Positions 54,638 to 63,920 of a stretch of 64,000 bases of DNA are shown one piece after another. This stretch comes from Armatimonadota bacterium (GTDB lineage Bacteria; Armatimonadota; HRBIN16), in contig BPGT01000007.1 of the NCBI GenBank assembly GCA_026003175.1, positions 56,057 through 120,056 on the forward strand. The letters are read 5' to 3'. Below the pieces are notes generated by a model, which saw only the letters and a list, made by a program, of their open reading frames with translations, ran no database searches and was not told where the DNA came from. The position numbers were made by a program, and so were the translations under genes. How positions within the stretch are numbered: the stretch's first letter is position 1; each line of letters begins with the position of its first letter.

Positions 54638-57600
54638 CTACCAGCTTCGTTCCGAATCTCCTTCCTCCATGCGCTCCCATGCCTCCAGCACCAGGCGCCG
54701 CGTACGGTACTCTCCGTAATCCTGCAACTCTCGCTCTTTCAAAACGCGGAAGGTCTCGCCCGGAAAGTCGCTTTGGGAGCAACGCTCGGCGTAAGCGTGC
54801 GCGTCCAGCGGGTCGGTGACCTCCTCCCACGGGTCCAGGATGTCCGCCAACTCCTTCTCCGTCAGGTCGGCGGGGTCCAGGATGTAGCGTAACTGCTTGC
54901 GCGTCAAGCCATACAGGCGGGCGTACAGCGCGTCCAGCTCTGCCTGAATCTGCGCACGACGGCTCTCATCCCACCGGAAGGGCGCCAACCCGTCAGCCTC
55001 TATGCCCAGCAGAGGTAGCCACTCCGGCGGAGCAGGGTGCACACCGCCCGTCGCGGCGCGGTTGTCTTCCCATTGCGCCTGAATGGCGCAGCGCATATCC
55101 TCATCCGACTCGCGCCACACGTCATCCAGGAACGGCTTCACATCCCACGCCGTATACACCAGCTCTAACACGCGCGGCACAAGGAACAACAGCTGCTCCC
55201 GCGTGTAGGTGGAGGGGGGGAGAACAGGGAGCTGCATTACAAAGAAGAAATTCATGTGTAGCCCCCCAATCTTCTGCCGCGCGACATAGTCGAATACCAG
55301 TGCAGCCAGATTCCCAATCAGACAAGGAGTATGGACGGCTTCCCGTCTTCCGAGCAAGACAACCGGCAAGCTGTTCCCCACCCCCACTCGCGGTAGCAGG
55401 CTGAAGATGGCGGTGCGCTCGTTCGTGGCGTTGGTCACATCCCGGAACCCGATCAACCATCCTCGCATCCATTCTGCCAGGCGCGCCTCCACCTCGCCAA
55501 TCGGCACCCAGTACCAGGGCTGCACGATGTAGCTGGGATCGGCGTGCTGGGCATCACTGGGGGTGAGCAGGCGCGTGCTGGAACGGTCGCTCGTGTGCTC
55601 GCAGGTGCCAAAGCGATGGTCGTAGTACCATATCATTTTTGCCTCGTATAGGGGGAGATAACGCACCCCGCCCTTTACAAACAGGTTACCCACCAGCTGG
55701 TACCCCTGCGCTTCGAGCTCATAGCGGGTGCGGAACAGCGCGGAGTCGTTGGACATGTGGAACATCGCTAAGAAACTCACACGCCAAGGGTTCTCACCGG
55801 TGCGTTCGTTCACCAGCACAGGCACGTGCTCATAGATAGCACGGGTGAGCTGCACGTCTTGCCGCGTGCGGAACAGGGGCAGGGTGCGCGTGTTGGGATT
55901 GAGGCGGACGATATCTTCACGCGACAGGCTGAACACCCGTCGCGGGTCGTGTAGATGTTCGGGACGAGTGGCAAAGAAGGTAAAGCGCGGGGACGCCAGT
56001 TCGTTCGCCCCCCCGCCTTGTAACGTCAGCAAGCAAAATCTGTAGCTGCGGTGGATGCTGGGGAATATTGCCTCACGGTTCTCAAAGTCATACAGGCTGA
56101 CCAGCCTGTCGGTGTCCACCAGATGGGCGAAGTACAGCTTGTTGGTGTCGTCGGTAGCGATGCCGGTAGGCACGATGATGCCGGCGCGACCGCGCGGTGC
56201 AAGCAGACGGAGCATGCGCTCGGCGAACACTGAGTAGGTATTGATGTCCCCTCGTCCGGTCAGCGGATACTCGCCGCTGTCGCGCAGGAAGCGGCTGATG
56301 CTTTCAGCGGTGTGCAGGGCGCGGCGGTATTCGTGCCACAGGCTAGGGTTCTGCTCCTTCAACCTCTCAATCATGCGCTTGCGCTCGGCGGCTTTGGGCG
56401 CACGGGCAATCTGCGCATCACGCGAGGCAAAGAACTCTTGCTCTTGCAGTTTTATCCGCTCCCAAGGCGGATTGCCCAGCACCACATCGAACCCACCCTG
56501 TGCAAACACTTCGGGGAACTCCAGCTGCCAGTGGAAGGCGTGTATCTCATGTGCTATCGCCTGCGCCTGCGCCAGCAATTGGGGAGGTAGAGGTTCGTCG
56601 CGCAGACGCCGCCACACGGTAGCTGTGGTGATGAATCCGCCGTCCAAACCGCCTTGCCCCGAGCGCCGCTGGAAGGACTGGAAGAACGCCGCCGTCCACA
56701 GGTCGCAAGCCTCTTTCTGGCGTCGCCAGTGAGGGGCTTCGTGGATGGCATGGTACAGCTGGCTCTTGCGCTGGATGTTGTCGAGGTTATCATCAGGGAT
56801 AGATTCCATCTGCCGCACCTGTTCGGTGAGTTGCTGCAGGGCTTGGGGTGGTTCCGCGTGGAACAGTTCCAGTTGTCCCTCGCGTTGTTGACGATTGCGC
56901 TTTTTGAGCGCGCTCGCCACCGCTTTCTCATCATGGGAGAGGGCGACAAAGGCACCGTCAGGGATGCCCTGCTCGATCGCTTCGAGGTGCAGCACCCCCA
57001 GCAGGGAATCGCCGCAGCGGATGTGGTGGTCCAGGAAGGTGAGAGGCATTCCCTCAGCGTGCGACTCGAGCCAGAGCGCCACGCGGCACAACTCCACCGC
57101 GAGTGGGTTCTTATCCACGCCATAGATGCAGTGTGACACCACGTCGCGGATGGCACGGCGCAGCTGGTCTGGAGGAGGCTCCTCGTCGCCGGTGCGCACG
57201 CGAGCGAGTTCCTTGCCGAGCCTCCGCGCCGCTGCCAGCAAGAAGTGCCCGGAGCCGCATGCGGGGTCCACCACTTTGATGGAGAGGATTGCTTCCTCCA
57301 GCTCGTTCGTGGTGCGCGTTGCGGCGTGGTCGGGCGGACTCAAGTCCGCACTACCAGCGGCGGGGGAGTTGATGGTGCGTTCAGGCGGACTCAAGTCCGC
57401 ACTACCAGCGGTGGGGAAGTTGGTGGTGCGTTCAGGCGGACTCAAGTCCGCACTACCAGCGGCGGGGGAGTTGGTGGTGCGTTCAGGCGGACTCAAGTCC
57501 GCACTACCAGCGGCGGGGGAGTTGATGGTGCGTTCAGGCGGACTCAAGTCCGCACTACGAGCGGCGGTGGGGTTGGTAGTGCGCACTTCAGTGCGCTTGC

Positions 57601-58975
57601 GTGCAGCTTGGAGCCTTTCCTCAATCACAGGCTCCAGGGCAGACTTCACCAGCTCCGCCACCAGTTCGGGTGGAGTATAATACGAGCCTGTAGTCTTCCG
57701 CTCCGAGCCGGGGACGAGCTCAAACTGCCTGTTCTCGCTGTCTATCCTCGGATGGAAATCCAGCAGGCTCTCATAGACAGAACCCAGTTCCTCCGTGTCC
57801 AGTGCAGCATAGTTCACGCGACGCGGTGGGGCGGAGGGGCTCTCGTAATAGTACACCAGATGCTTCAACGCGCTCAACAGGTCGCGGTTAGAGACGCGGG
57901 CGCTGTCGATGGTTAGTTCGCTGAACAGTTCACCGTTGAGTGGAGGCACGCCCAGTATCCGCGCCAACCGCTCCTGACGCAACACATGCCACAGCACCTG
58001 CAGGGAGTACCACAGGTCCTCGTGCTCCGTATAGGCGCTGAGATTATCTACCATACGGCGGAGCCGGCTGATGCTATAGTGCTGCAGATAGATGGAATTA
58101 CTGCCCATCAAGCCGCGCTCCTCCGACACCAGCAGGAACAACAGACGATACACGAGGCGCAGCAGTTGCTGATATAAATCTTGCGCCTGAAGGTTCAGGT
58201 TGTTACGCTTCAGCAGTCCCGTGCCCAATATCTTTAAGCACGCCTCCACCCCTTCGCGCAGGCGATCACGCACCCGCCCGCCCTGTTGCAAAGAGTGCTG
58301 GTAGTACTGTTCCAGCAGGCACTGGGGCGCGTCCGATACGCCCTGTGGCAGACGCGAGCGGTGTAGCAGACGATAGAGCAGTACAAACTCCTCAAATCGC
58401 TTCTCCTCCATCACCTGTCGGAGATCGAACGATACGTATGCCTGCTTGCGCACGTAGGTGCTATCGCGCAGCACGCGCAACTCCTCGCCGTTGGTCACGA
58501 TACCCCACAGGTGTTCCGAACGGTTGAGGAACTCTTGCAAGAGTGAGTGCGGCGCCATACGCTGACTGTCGCGCCTGTCCAGTTTCTGACGGAAGCTAAC
58601 GATATGCACGGGAGGCGCGTCCTCGTTCTCACCAGCGCGGTGCGATAGATGGAAGGAGCGTCCGTCTATCTGATATGCCGAGTGGTTATACTGCAGGTCA
58701 TAGCCCAGCAGCCTCAGTAGTTGTAGCACCCAGGCACTGCGTGTTAGCGAGGTGCCTGGGTCGGATTCGGGCAGGCGTTCCCGCTGAAGCAGGAATAATC
58801 TCCAGTATTCCTGCGCGTCAGCAAATATCGCTGCGACCTCGCCCATCAAGCTCTGCCGTCCGCTCAGCCCAAAATCGGCTGGTTTTTGCCCGGGCAGTTC
58901 GCCGCTCAGCAGCAGGTCGGGTAAATCAGCAGAGAACAGTCCGCCCTCAATGCGCAACGCAGGATAGGCTTTCAT
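54638..58975 (-). CDS. adenine-specific DNA methyltransferase, DrmMI/Eco57I type
   Basis: 1445 residues. N-terminal 450 residues include a helical and possibly nuclease-derived part (HIVSFRQKLDRRDSQRM). The methylase core begins KTTGSYYTPPELVAELVKSA; the AdoMet motif VVDPACGSGHFLLAAARRLG and catalytic FDVVLGNPPWERIKLQ mark a gamma-type N6-adenine enzyme. Between YTPPEL and DPACGSG are five in-frame 17-residue repeats encoded by REP palindromes. Its ATG overlaps the DrmD stop (ATGA), so the two are translationally coupled; drmD-drmMI is the order of class 1 DISARM. It would mark host DNA. The C-terminus ends on a REP flank and may be slightly truncated. Confidence 0.8.
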   Translation of the reverse strand: MKAYPALRIEGGLFSADLPDLLLSGELPGQKPADFGLSGRQSLMGEVAAIFADAQEYWRLFLLQRERLPESDPGTSLTRSAWVLQLLRLLGYDLQYNHSAYQIDGRSFHLSHRAGENEDAPPVHIVSFRQKLDRRDSQRMAPHSLLQEFLNRSEHLWGIVTNGEELRVLRDSTYVRKQAYVSFDLRQVMEEKRFEEFVLLYRLLHRSRLPQGVSDAPQCLLEQYYQHSLQQGGRVRDRLREGVEACLKILGTGLLKRNNLNLQAQDLYQQLLRLVYRLLFLLVSEERGLMGSNSIYLQHYSISRLRRMVDNLSAYTEHEDLWYSLQVLWHVLRQERLARILGVPPLNGELFSELTIDSARVSNRDLLSALKHLVYYYESPSAPPRRVNYAALDTEELGSVYESLLDFHPRIDSENRQFELVPGSERKTTGSYYTPPELVAELVKSALEPVIEERLQAARKRTEVRTTNPTAARSADLSPPERTINSPAAGSADLSPPERTTNSPAAGSADLSPPERTTNFPTAGSADLSPPERTINSPAAGSADLSPPDHAATRTTNELEEAILSIKVVDPACGSGHFLLAAARRLGKELARVRTGDEEPPPDQLRRAIRDVVSHCIYGVDKNPLAVELCRVALWLESHAEGMPLTFLDHHIRCGDSLLGVLHLEAIEQGIPDGAFVALSHDEKAVASALKKRNRQQREGQLELFHAEPPQALQQLTEQVRQMESIPDDNLDNIQRKSQLYHAIHEAPHWRRQKEACDLWTAAFFQSFQRRSGQGGLDGGFITTATVWRRLRDEPLPPQLLAQAQAIAHEIHAFHWQLEFPEVFAQGGFDVVLGNPPWERIKLQEQEFFASRDAQIARAPKAAERKRMIERLKEQNPSLWHEYRRALHTAESISRFLRDSGEYPLTGRGDINTYSVFAERMLRLLAPRGRAGIIVPTGIATDDTNKLYFAHLVDTDRLVSLYDFENREAIFPSIHRSYRFCLLTLQGGGANELASPRFTFFATRPEHLHDPRRVFSLSREDIVRLNPNTRTLPLFRTRQDVQLTRAIYEHVPVLVNERTGENPWRVSFLAMFHMSNDSALFRTRYELEAQGYQLVGNLFVKGGVRYLPLYEAKMIWYYDHRFGTCEHTSDRSSTRLLTPSDAQHADPSYIVQPWYWVPIGEVEARLAEWMRGWLIGFRDVTNATNERTAIFSLLPRVGVGNSLPVVLLGRREAVHTPCLIGNLAALVFDYVARQKIGGLHMNFFFVMQLPVLPPSTYTREQLLFLVPRVLELVYTAWDVKPFLDDVWRESDEDMRCAIQAQWEDNRAATGGVHPAPPEWLPLLGIEADGLAPFRWDESRRAQIQAELDALYARLYGLTRKQLRYILDPADLTEKELADILDPWEEVTDPLDAHAYAERCSQSDFPGETFRVLKERELQDYGEYRTRRLVLEAWERMEEGDSERSW
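57334..57596. repeat. in-frame REP array inside the methyltransferase gene
   Basis: GCGGACTCAAGTCCGC at 57334, 57385, 57436, 57487 and 57538, exact period 51, then a sixth palindrome GCGCACTTCAGTGCGC at 57581-57596. Each 51-bp unit encodes 17 residues of the type NSPAAGSADLSPPERTT. The unit length is a multiple of three, so the gene stays open. Confidence 0.9.
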
Positions 58976-61900
58976 GGGTTCACCACCGGTTGCAGCACGA
59001 GTATTGCCAGAAGGTCTGGAGGTAACTGCTCTCGCACTTTCAGGTCGCGCACACGCAGGGCGACCACCTGACGGATGCGCTTATGGCTGTCTTCCAGTTC
59101 CCTCGCCCGCTGACGGATGAGCGCGAGGAGTTGCTCTGTCCCCGCGCCTCCATCGCTGGGCGCACTGAAGTGCGCACTACGAGCGTCGCCCTCGTTAGTA
59201 GTGCTGGCTTCAGCCTGCGGATGTACGCCGAAGTACGCACGATGAGCGTCGCCCTCGTTAGCAGTGCTGGCTTCAGCCTGCGGATGTACGCCGAAGTGCG
59301 CACGATGAGCATCGCCCTCGTTAGTAATGCTGGCTTCAGCCTGCTCAATAGATTCGTGGAACCATTTGCGCCACGGCGCCAGCGCTTGCTCCACCAACTC
59401 CCGCTTCTCCGTAAGGCTCATGTTCTCATCGGGGCGGGCTAACAGCAGTTCTAGCGCGCGTTCACGCTCTAGCCACCGCCCGGCGGGGTTTAGCCCCTCG
59501 TAGCCAGTAACGATTACCTCTTCTGCCAGCAAGTCGTTACCTGTTGGCATCTGCACCAGGTACCTTACGCGCAGCAGCAAGAGCACCGTCAGTCTCTGGA
59601 CGCTGTGCGTGCGTATTGCCCCGCAGCGTGATGCCACACGCTCACCCAAGCCGTCTGACCGTTCGAGCGCATCCTCCATCAACCAACGCGCCAACCCCAC
59701 CACAAAACGATGGTTGCGCCCGACGTATTCAGCCCCCTCCGGCGTTGGGGATACAAAGGCGATGCGCCATGTTCTACTCCGCTGGGCAGAAGGCATCGTC
59801 TCCCGCACGACAACAGGGATGTCAGACGCACTACCGGGCGCAGGCACGATCAACTCGTAGACCCCTCGCTGTTGAGGGTGCTCGCGGTAAGAGATGCCCA
59901 AACGCTGACAGGCGTTCAGCACAAACTCACGCACCGCCTGTGCGTCGCCCAACACGTTATCGCAGGCTTCCAGCTCCCGTTGCACTTCCTGAGGTTTGAT
60001 GGCACGCTGGGCAAAACGGGTACGATTGATCCGTTCCCGCTCTGCGTTGCTGTCCCACTGCTGGTGTAGATTAGTCACAGCCGGTTCTGCCAGATCGATG
60101 TCCAGCATCAACTGCCTACCAGTAGCAGAGCGGGCTTTGAGGAACAATGCCTTTAACACCGCCTCTAACACGCTCTCGCTATCACCCGGCACGGGCACAT
60201 AGGTACCCAGCGTCTGGTGTATCTTTCTCGCCTTGTCCAGTAGCACTCGGATAACCACTCCGTCTATTGGGTTGTCCGGTGACCAGTAGCGTATCGCTCT
60301 CACGGTGGGCGCGGTCTGCCCAAAGCGGTCTACTCGTCCTTCGCGCTGCTCCAGCCGGTTCGGGTTCCAGGGCAGGTCGTAGTGCACTACTGCCGTGAAC
60401 TTGTCTTGCAGGTTGATACCCTCGCTCAGACAGTCCGTAGCTACCAGCACGCGCGGATGTGTGGCATCTATCTCCTCAATCTGTATCCGTCTTTCGTCAT
60501 CGCTTAGCCGACCAGTAATCACCGTCACCTGTATCTGCTCACCGAGCTGGCTGCGCATCTGTGCTCCCAGATATTCTGCTGTAGCCACATATCGGCACCA
60601 CACAATCGGGTGATAACCCTCCTGCAGCAGCTGCTTCACGACCTCGATGCATCCTGAGGCTTTGGTGTCTTGTCCACTCTGCCAGATGGCATGCGCCTGT
60701 TGCTCCAATTCGCGCAATCGCTTGATTTCATCCTCAACCAGCGTGCTCTCGGTGGCTTCGATGGGAGGCAAAGGAGTCTCGTCCTCCACCTGTTCCTCCA
60801 CCACGTCTTGCACAAAGGGCGCGAACACATCCGACTCCTCGCCATGCGCCACTTCATCGTCTCGCAGTTGCTGCCGCCTGCGTTGTAATGCCTCCACTGC
60901 CGCTGCAGGGCTGGACATGACACATCTGAGCAATGCCAACGCACCCCAGTAGCGCACACGCTGCTTGCGAGACTCCAGAAGTTCGCCTGTCTGCACAATC
61001 TCCCGACAGAATGCATACGTCTGCTCGAACAGCCGACGATAGGGCTCGGAAAGGCGATACTCCACATCTTGCGACAGTCGTTCTGGGAACTGGCTCCGTC
61101 CTCCTTCCCACACTTGCTGGATGTCCCTGCGGGTGCGCTGGATAAAGTGCTGTGCGAGCTGTTGACGCTGCGCCTCGCTCAGGGCGCGCATGTCCCAATC
61201 GCGGAAATCAGCACGCAGCAATCCCAAGATGGAACGGAACGCTGATTCGATACCGCTGTGCGGCGTCGCTGTCAGCAGGATGATGTGACGATTCTCGTCT
61301 CGTGCTACCTCTCGCAGTAGCTGATGCCTTTGTTGCTGACTGCGATTGGTTTCAAAGGCTTCTGCGGCACCATGCACCTCGTCTACAATCACCAGCTCGG
61401 GGCAATATTGTAGGAACAGGTGCTTGTTGCGCTCGCTTTTGATGAAGTCGATACTGGCAACCTGAACCGGGAAGTACTCATACACCGTATGCGAGGGAGA
61501 CGGTATCGCCCGCTCCAGCTGCGCAATCGTGCCAGAACGGATGACTACCGCCTCCATATTGAACTTCTCCTGGAGTTCTCTTTGCCACTGTTCGCACAGA
61601 TAAGGCGGACATAGCACGCACATCCGGCGAATCTCTCCGCGCTCCATCAGCTCCTTGGCTATCAGTAACGCCTCTGCGGTCTTGCCGGTGCCTACATCAT
61701 CGGCAATCAGCAGACGTACAGGGTGCAGCTTCAGCGCCATCAACAGAGGTACGAACTGGTAGTTGCGTGGACGGATAGAGATGCGCCCCAGTGAACGCAA
61801 GGGAGCCGCACCATCGCGCAACGTAAGGCGTGCAGCTTGCCAGAACAGATGTACGGCAGCTGCGTCCTGCACGTCCGCTGGATCAGGCGGCGGGAACGCG

Positions 61901-62079
61901 GAGGGAGTAATCCGTTCTTGGGGTAGTTCGTAGCCGATGAGATTTGTCAGTTCACGATGAACCGCTACGACCTCCTCCGTTGCCCCCGTCAGCGGGCGGA
62001 GCAGGATAAGCGTTTCATCGGTATTGGGCAGTAGCACCCAATCCCTACCTCGCAAACGAACGATAGTGCCGGGTGTCAT
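58972..62079 (-). CDS. drmD: SNF2-family helicase, DrmD type
   Basis: 1035 residues. RIRPRNYQFVPLLMALKLHP then VRLLIADDVGTGKTAEALL (Walker A, 128-134), VLCPPYLCEQWQRELQEKF, VIVDEVHGAAEAF (DEVH 233-236) and ILLTATPHSG. Lobe 2: VLVATDCLSEGINLQ, VVHYDLPWNPNRLEQREGRV and DRFGQ. The layout and wording match DrmD of class 1 DISARM. Three in-frame 21-residue repeats encoded by REP palindromes lie near the C-terminus (about residues 912-974). First gene of the defence operon; overlaps the methyltransferase start by 4 bases. Confidence 0.82.
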   Translation of the reverse strand: MTPGTIVRLRGRDWVLLPNTDETLILLRPLTGATEEVVAVHRELTNLIGYELPQERITPSAFPPPDPADVQDAAAVHLFWQAARLTLRDGAAPLRSLGRISIRPRNYQFVPLLMALKLHPVRLLIADDVGTGKTAEALLIAKELMERGEIRRMCVLCPPYLCEQWQRELQEKFNMEAVVIRSGTIAQLERAIPSPSHTVYEYFPVQVASIDFIKSERNKHLFLQYCPELVIVDEVHGAAEAFETNRSQQQRHQLLREVARDENRHIILLTATPHSGIESAFRSILGLLRADFRDWDMRALSEAQRQQLAQHFIQRTRRDIQQVWEGGRSQFPERLSQDVEYRLSEPYRRLFEQTYAFCREIVQTGELLESRKQRVRYWGALALLRCVMSSPAAAVEALQRRRQQLRDDEVAHGEESDVFAPFVQDVVEEQVEDETPLPPIEATESTLVEDEIKRLRELEQQAHAIWQSGQDTKASGCIEVVKQLLQEGYHPIVWCRYVATAEYLGAQMRSQLGEQIQVTVITGRLSDDERRIQIEEIDATHPRVLVATDCLSEGINLQDKFTAVVHYDLPWNPNRLEQREGRVDRFGQTAPTVRAIRYWSPDNPIDGVVIRVLLDKARKIHQTLGTYVPVPGDSESVLEAVLKALFLKARSATGRQLMLDIDLAEPAVTNLHQQWDSNAERERINRTRFAQRAIKPQEVQRELEACDNVLGDAQAVREFVLNACQRLGISYREHPQQRGVYELIVPAPGSASDIPVVVRETMPSAQRSRTWRIAFVSPTPEGAEYVGRNHRFVVGLARWLMEDALERSDGLGERVASRCGAIRTHSVQRLTVLLLLRVRYLVQMPTGNDLLAEEVIVTGYEGLNPAGRWLERERALELLLARPDENMSLTEKRELVEQALAPWRKWFHESIEQAEASITNEGDAHRAHFGVHPQAEASTANEGDAHRAYFGVHPQAEASTTNEGDARSAHFSAPSDGGAGTEQLLALIRQRARELEDSHKRIRQVVALRVRDLKVREQLPPDLLAILVLQPVVNP
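59160..59344. repeat. in-frame REP array inside drmD
   Basis: GCTGGCTTCAGCCTGC at 59203, 59266 and 59329 (period 63) alternating with GCGCACTGAAGTGCGC or its variants at 59160, 59223 and 59286. Each 63-bp unit encodes 21 residues beginning QAEAS-TNEGDA. The frame is preserved. Confidence 0.9.
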
Positions 62080-62686
62080 CTGGGTACCGTTGCCGGATGA
62101 AGAATCGGATAATTTTATGTTCTGACTACACGGCAGGATTCCTGCCCTCCGATTAGACTGGGTAACGTTTGTGCCTACCGGGTACGCATGCAGTTTGAGT
62201 TAGCACGTACACGTCTTGGTGCTGGTACGACATCGCCTGTTTCGCCCCTTGACGAACACTAGGCAAGCGCATACCGGTTCTCTGAGGACAACCTTGAGGT
62301 CTACCGACAGAAGCCTGAGCGGGCAAGGGTAGCAATGCACTGCATGTCAGAGGTAGTCCACAGGGCGACAACCGCCTCATCGAACATTCGCAACCCGAAG
62401 CACCTCTAAAGGTGAGTGTGGGTTGGCAGTTCACTTCGCGGGATGCGCGTGAGAAGATGGCTCGCTCGTGTCCCAAAATCAAAAGTGGATGAACCGCTAA
62501 GTGCGCGACCTGCCTGAACGTTCTCGGGAGACGCTACGTCTGGGAGCGGGGGTTCAGGCTGCCCTGCAGGACCCGCGCTGGCGGGCACAACAGACGCTCC
62601 ACGCCTTCGAGCCGCCGTCGTGTCCTGCACTTACCTGATGCCTCCTGCCCTGTAAAACAGAGAACACTTACCTAGTACCTCAATTC
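62080..62686. other. 607-base stretch without a convincing gene
   Basis: Upstream of drmD. Holds a perfect palindrome GGCAGGATTCCTGCC at 62132-62146 that could be an operator or REP. The short frames on both strands here have no ribosome site or recognisable protein. The drmD promoter should lie in its left part. Confidence 0.4.
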
Positions 62687-62803
62687 GTGCACCTCCAGTT
62701 AGCCATTACCGTCAAGATGGTGTTATCCTTCATCGGCGGCTGGTTACTCGGCTTCGTTGCCGGATGGTTGTATGCGATGTCCAGTGAAGGGAGTGTAGAG
62801 TAA
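62687..62803 (+). CDS. possible tiny membrane protein
   Basis: 38 residues from GTG 62687, or 28 from ATG 62717. The sequence VLSFIGGWLLGFVAGWLYAM is a single hydrophobic helix with GxxxG-like glycines, followed by a short acidic tail. No clear ribosome site. It ends 6 bases before a hairpin, which supports a real gene. Function unknown. Confidence 0.35.
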   Translation: MHLQLAITVKMVLSFIGGWLLGFVAGWLYAMSSEGSVE

Positions 62804-62809
62804 GTGTCT

Positions 62810-62831
62810 GGGGCTGGTGTAAACCAGCCCC
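62810..62831. terminator. hairpin between tiny ORF and integrase
   Basis: Perfect 9-bp arms GGGGCTGGT (62810-62818) and ACCAGCCCC (62823-62831), loop GTAA. It lies between converging genes; no T tract. Confidence 0.55.
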
Positions 62832-62840
62832 ATATTCATC

Positions 62841-63797
62841 TCATAGCTCCGGGCGTCTCCTGATGAGCTTCAGCGGGTCTGTTTGTTCCAGCAGTCTTGC
62901 CAGATCTTCCCGTGCCAGTTTGACGTAGTGTTCCACGCTACGGATATCTGCGTGTCCGAGTTGTTGACGCACCGCTTCCGTGCTGGCGCCCATTGCCAGT
63001 CTCATGGTGGCGCTGGTCATTCGCAGTCGGTGACACCAGACGCGCACGCCGGAGCGTTGCGAGAGATGGCGCATCACCATCCTGAGCGCATTGCCCGTCA
63101 TCGGTTCGCCCCGTTGAGACCACCAGAGCGGGTCGTCATCGGTGAGGTAGCGCCCGGTCGCTTTGACGTATGCCCTTAGGTACTTGCGTATCTCGCGGAT
63201 GGTCTCTGCGGTCAGGTGCAGGATATGGGTACGGTCTCCCTTCTGGATGACGGTGAAGGAGCGTCGTTCCACATCGCCGACCGTCATCTGCAGGATCTCT
63301 GCCCTTCTGGCGCCGGTGGAGAGCAGAGTGGTGAGCAGTGCGCGGTCGCGTTGATGGATCCAGGTATCGCCCTGAGCAGCGGCGAACAGCTTCTGCACAT
63401 CCTCAACGGATAGGGGCTTGGGGTTCGGTTTGGGTTTGGGTATCCAGTCCCCACGTCGGAACGGTGGTTTAGAGATCACCTCCTCACTGACCAGCCAGTT
63501 CAGGAAGGCGCGTACGCACACTGCGATAGACCACGCAGTGGCACGGCTGTTGCAGCTCTGTTGCAGTTCATACTGCCATTCCCGGATATGTCGGGGTTGC
63601 AGTTGCTGGATGGTCTCCACGCCGTGCTGGTTGCACCAGTCCAGGAACCGCTTCAGGTTTGTGGCGTTCATCCTCACCGTCTTGGTTTTGCGCGTCGCCT
63701 GCAGATAGATGAGGTAATCCTTCATCAGCCATGCCAGACTGTCGGGGTTGACCACATCGCGACTAAACTCAAAGCGGTCACTTGCAGAGCCTCTCAT
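62841..63797 (-). CDS. int: tyrosine recombinase / integrase of the element
   Basis: 318 residues, ribosome site GGAGG 8 bases before ATG. N-terminal SAM-like core-binding domain (residues 20-105), then the catalytic domain with R164 (STGARRAEIL), K186, H256 and R259 (CHRLR), H282 (QLGHADI) and nucleophile Y291 (VEHYVKL). All catalytic residues are present. It lies 124 bases inside the right attachment repeat and is read toward the element interior. Confidence 0.92.
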   Translation of the reverse strand: MRGSASDRFEFSRDVVNPDSLAWLMKDYLIYLQATRKTKTVRMNATNLKRFLDWCNQHGVETIQQLQPRHIREWQYELQQSCNSRATAWSIAVCVRAFLNWLVSEEVISKPPFRRGDWIPKPKPNPKPLSVEDVQKLFAAAQGDTWIHQRDRALLTTLLSTGARRAEILQMTVGDVERRSFTVIQKGDRTHILHLTAETIREIRKYLRAYVKATGRYLTDDDPLWWSQRGEPMTGNALRMVMRHLSQRSGVRVWCHRLRMTSATMRLAMGASTEAVRQQLGHADIRSVEHYVKLAREDLARLLEQTDPLKLIRRRPEL

Positions 63798-63829
63798 CGT
63801 TCCATCCTCCTCTTAAAAGGTTTTGAGAT

Positions 63830-63844
63830 GGAACTGACCACCTG
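63830..63844 (-). repeat. inverted copy of the left-end 15-mer
   Basis: GGAACTGACCACCTG is the exact complement of 40746-40760. Located between integrase start and attR; probable integrase or excisionase arm site. Confidence 0.5.
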
Positions 63845-63856
63845 AACGACAGGATT

Positions 63857-63869
63857 TTGTGGTATAATA
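63857..63869 (+). promoter_or_regulatory. promoter-like 13-mer at the right end
   Basis: TTGTGGTATAATA, identical to the tRNA-Pro promoter core at 40515-40527, with TATAAT at 63863-63868. It points toward the displaced tRNA fragment and the tRNA that follows. Confidence 0.5.
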
Positions 63870-63920
63870 TCAGCAGGTGGGATAACGCGCCCGGTCGTCG
63901 TATGGCGTGGTTCCGTGCCC

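Noticed and set aside
57126..57916. Plus-strand frames of 184 and 223 codons with tandem repeats
   Set aside because: They are antisense readings of the REP array within the methyltransferase gene.
62153..62482. Minus-strand 109-codon frame upstream of drmD
   Set aside because: No ribosome site, skewed composition, no recognisable domain.
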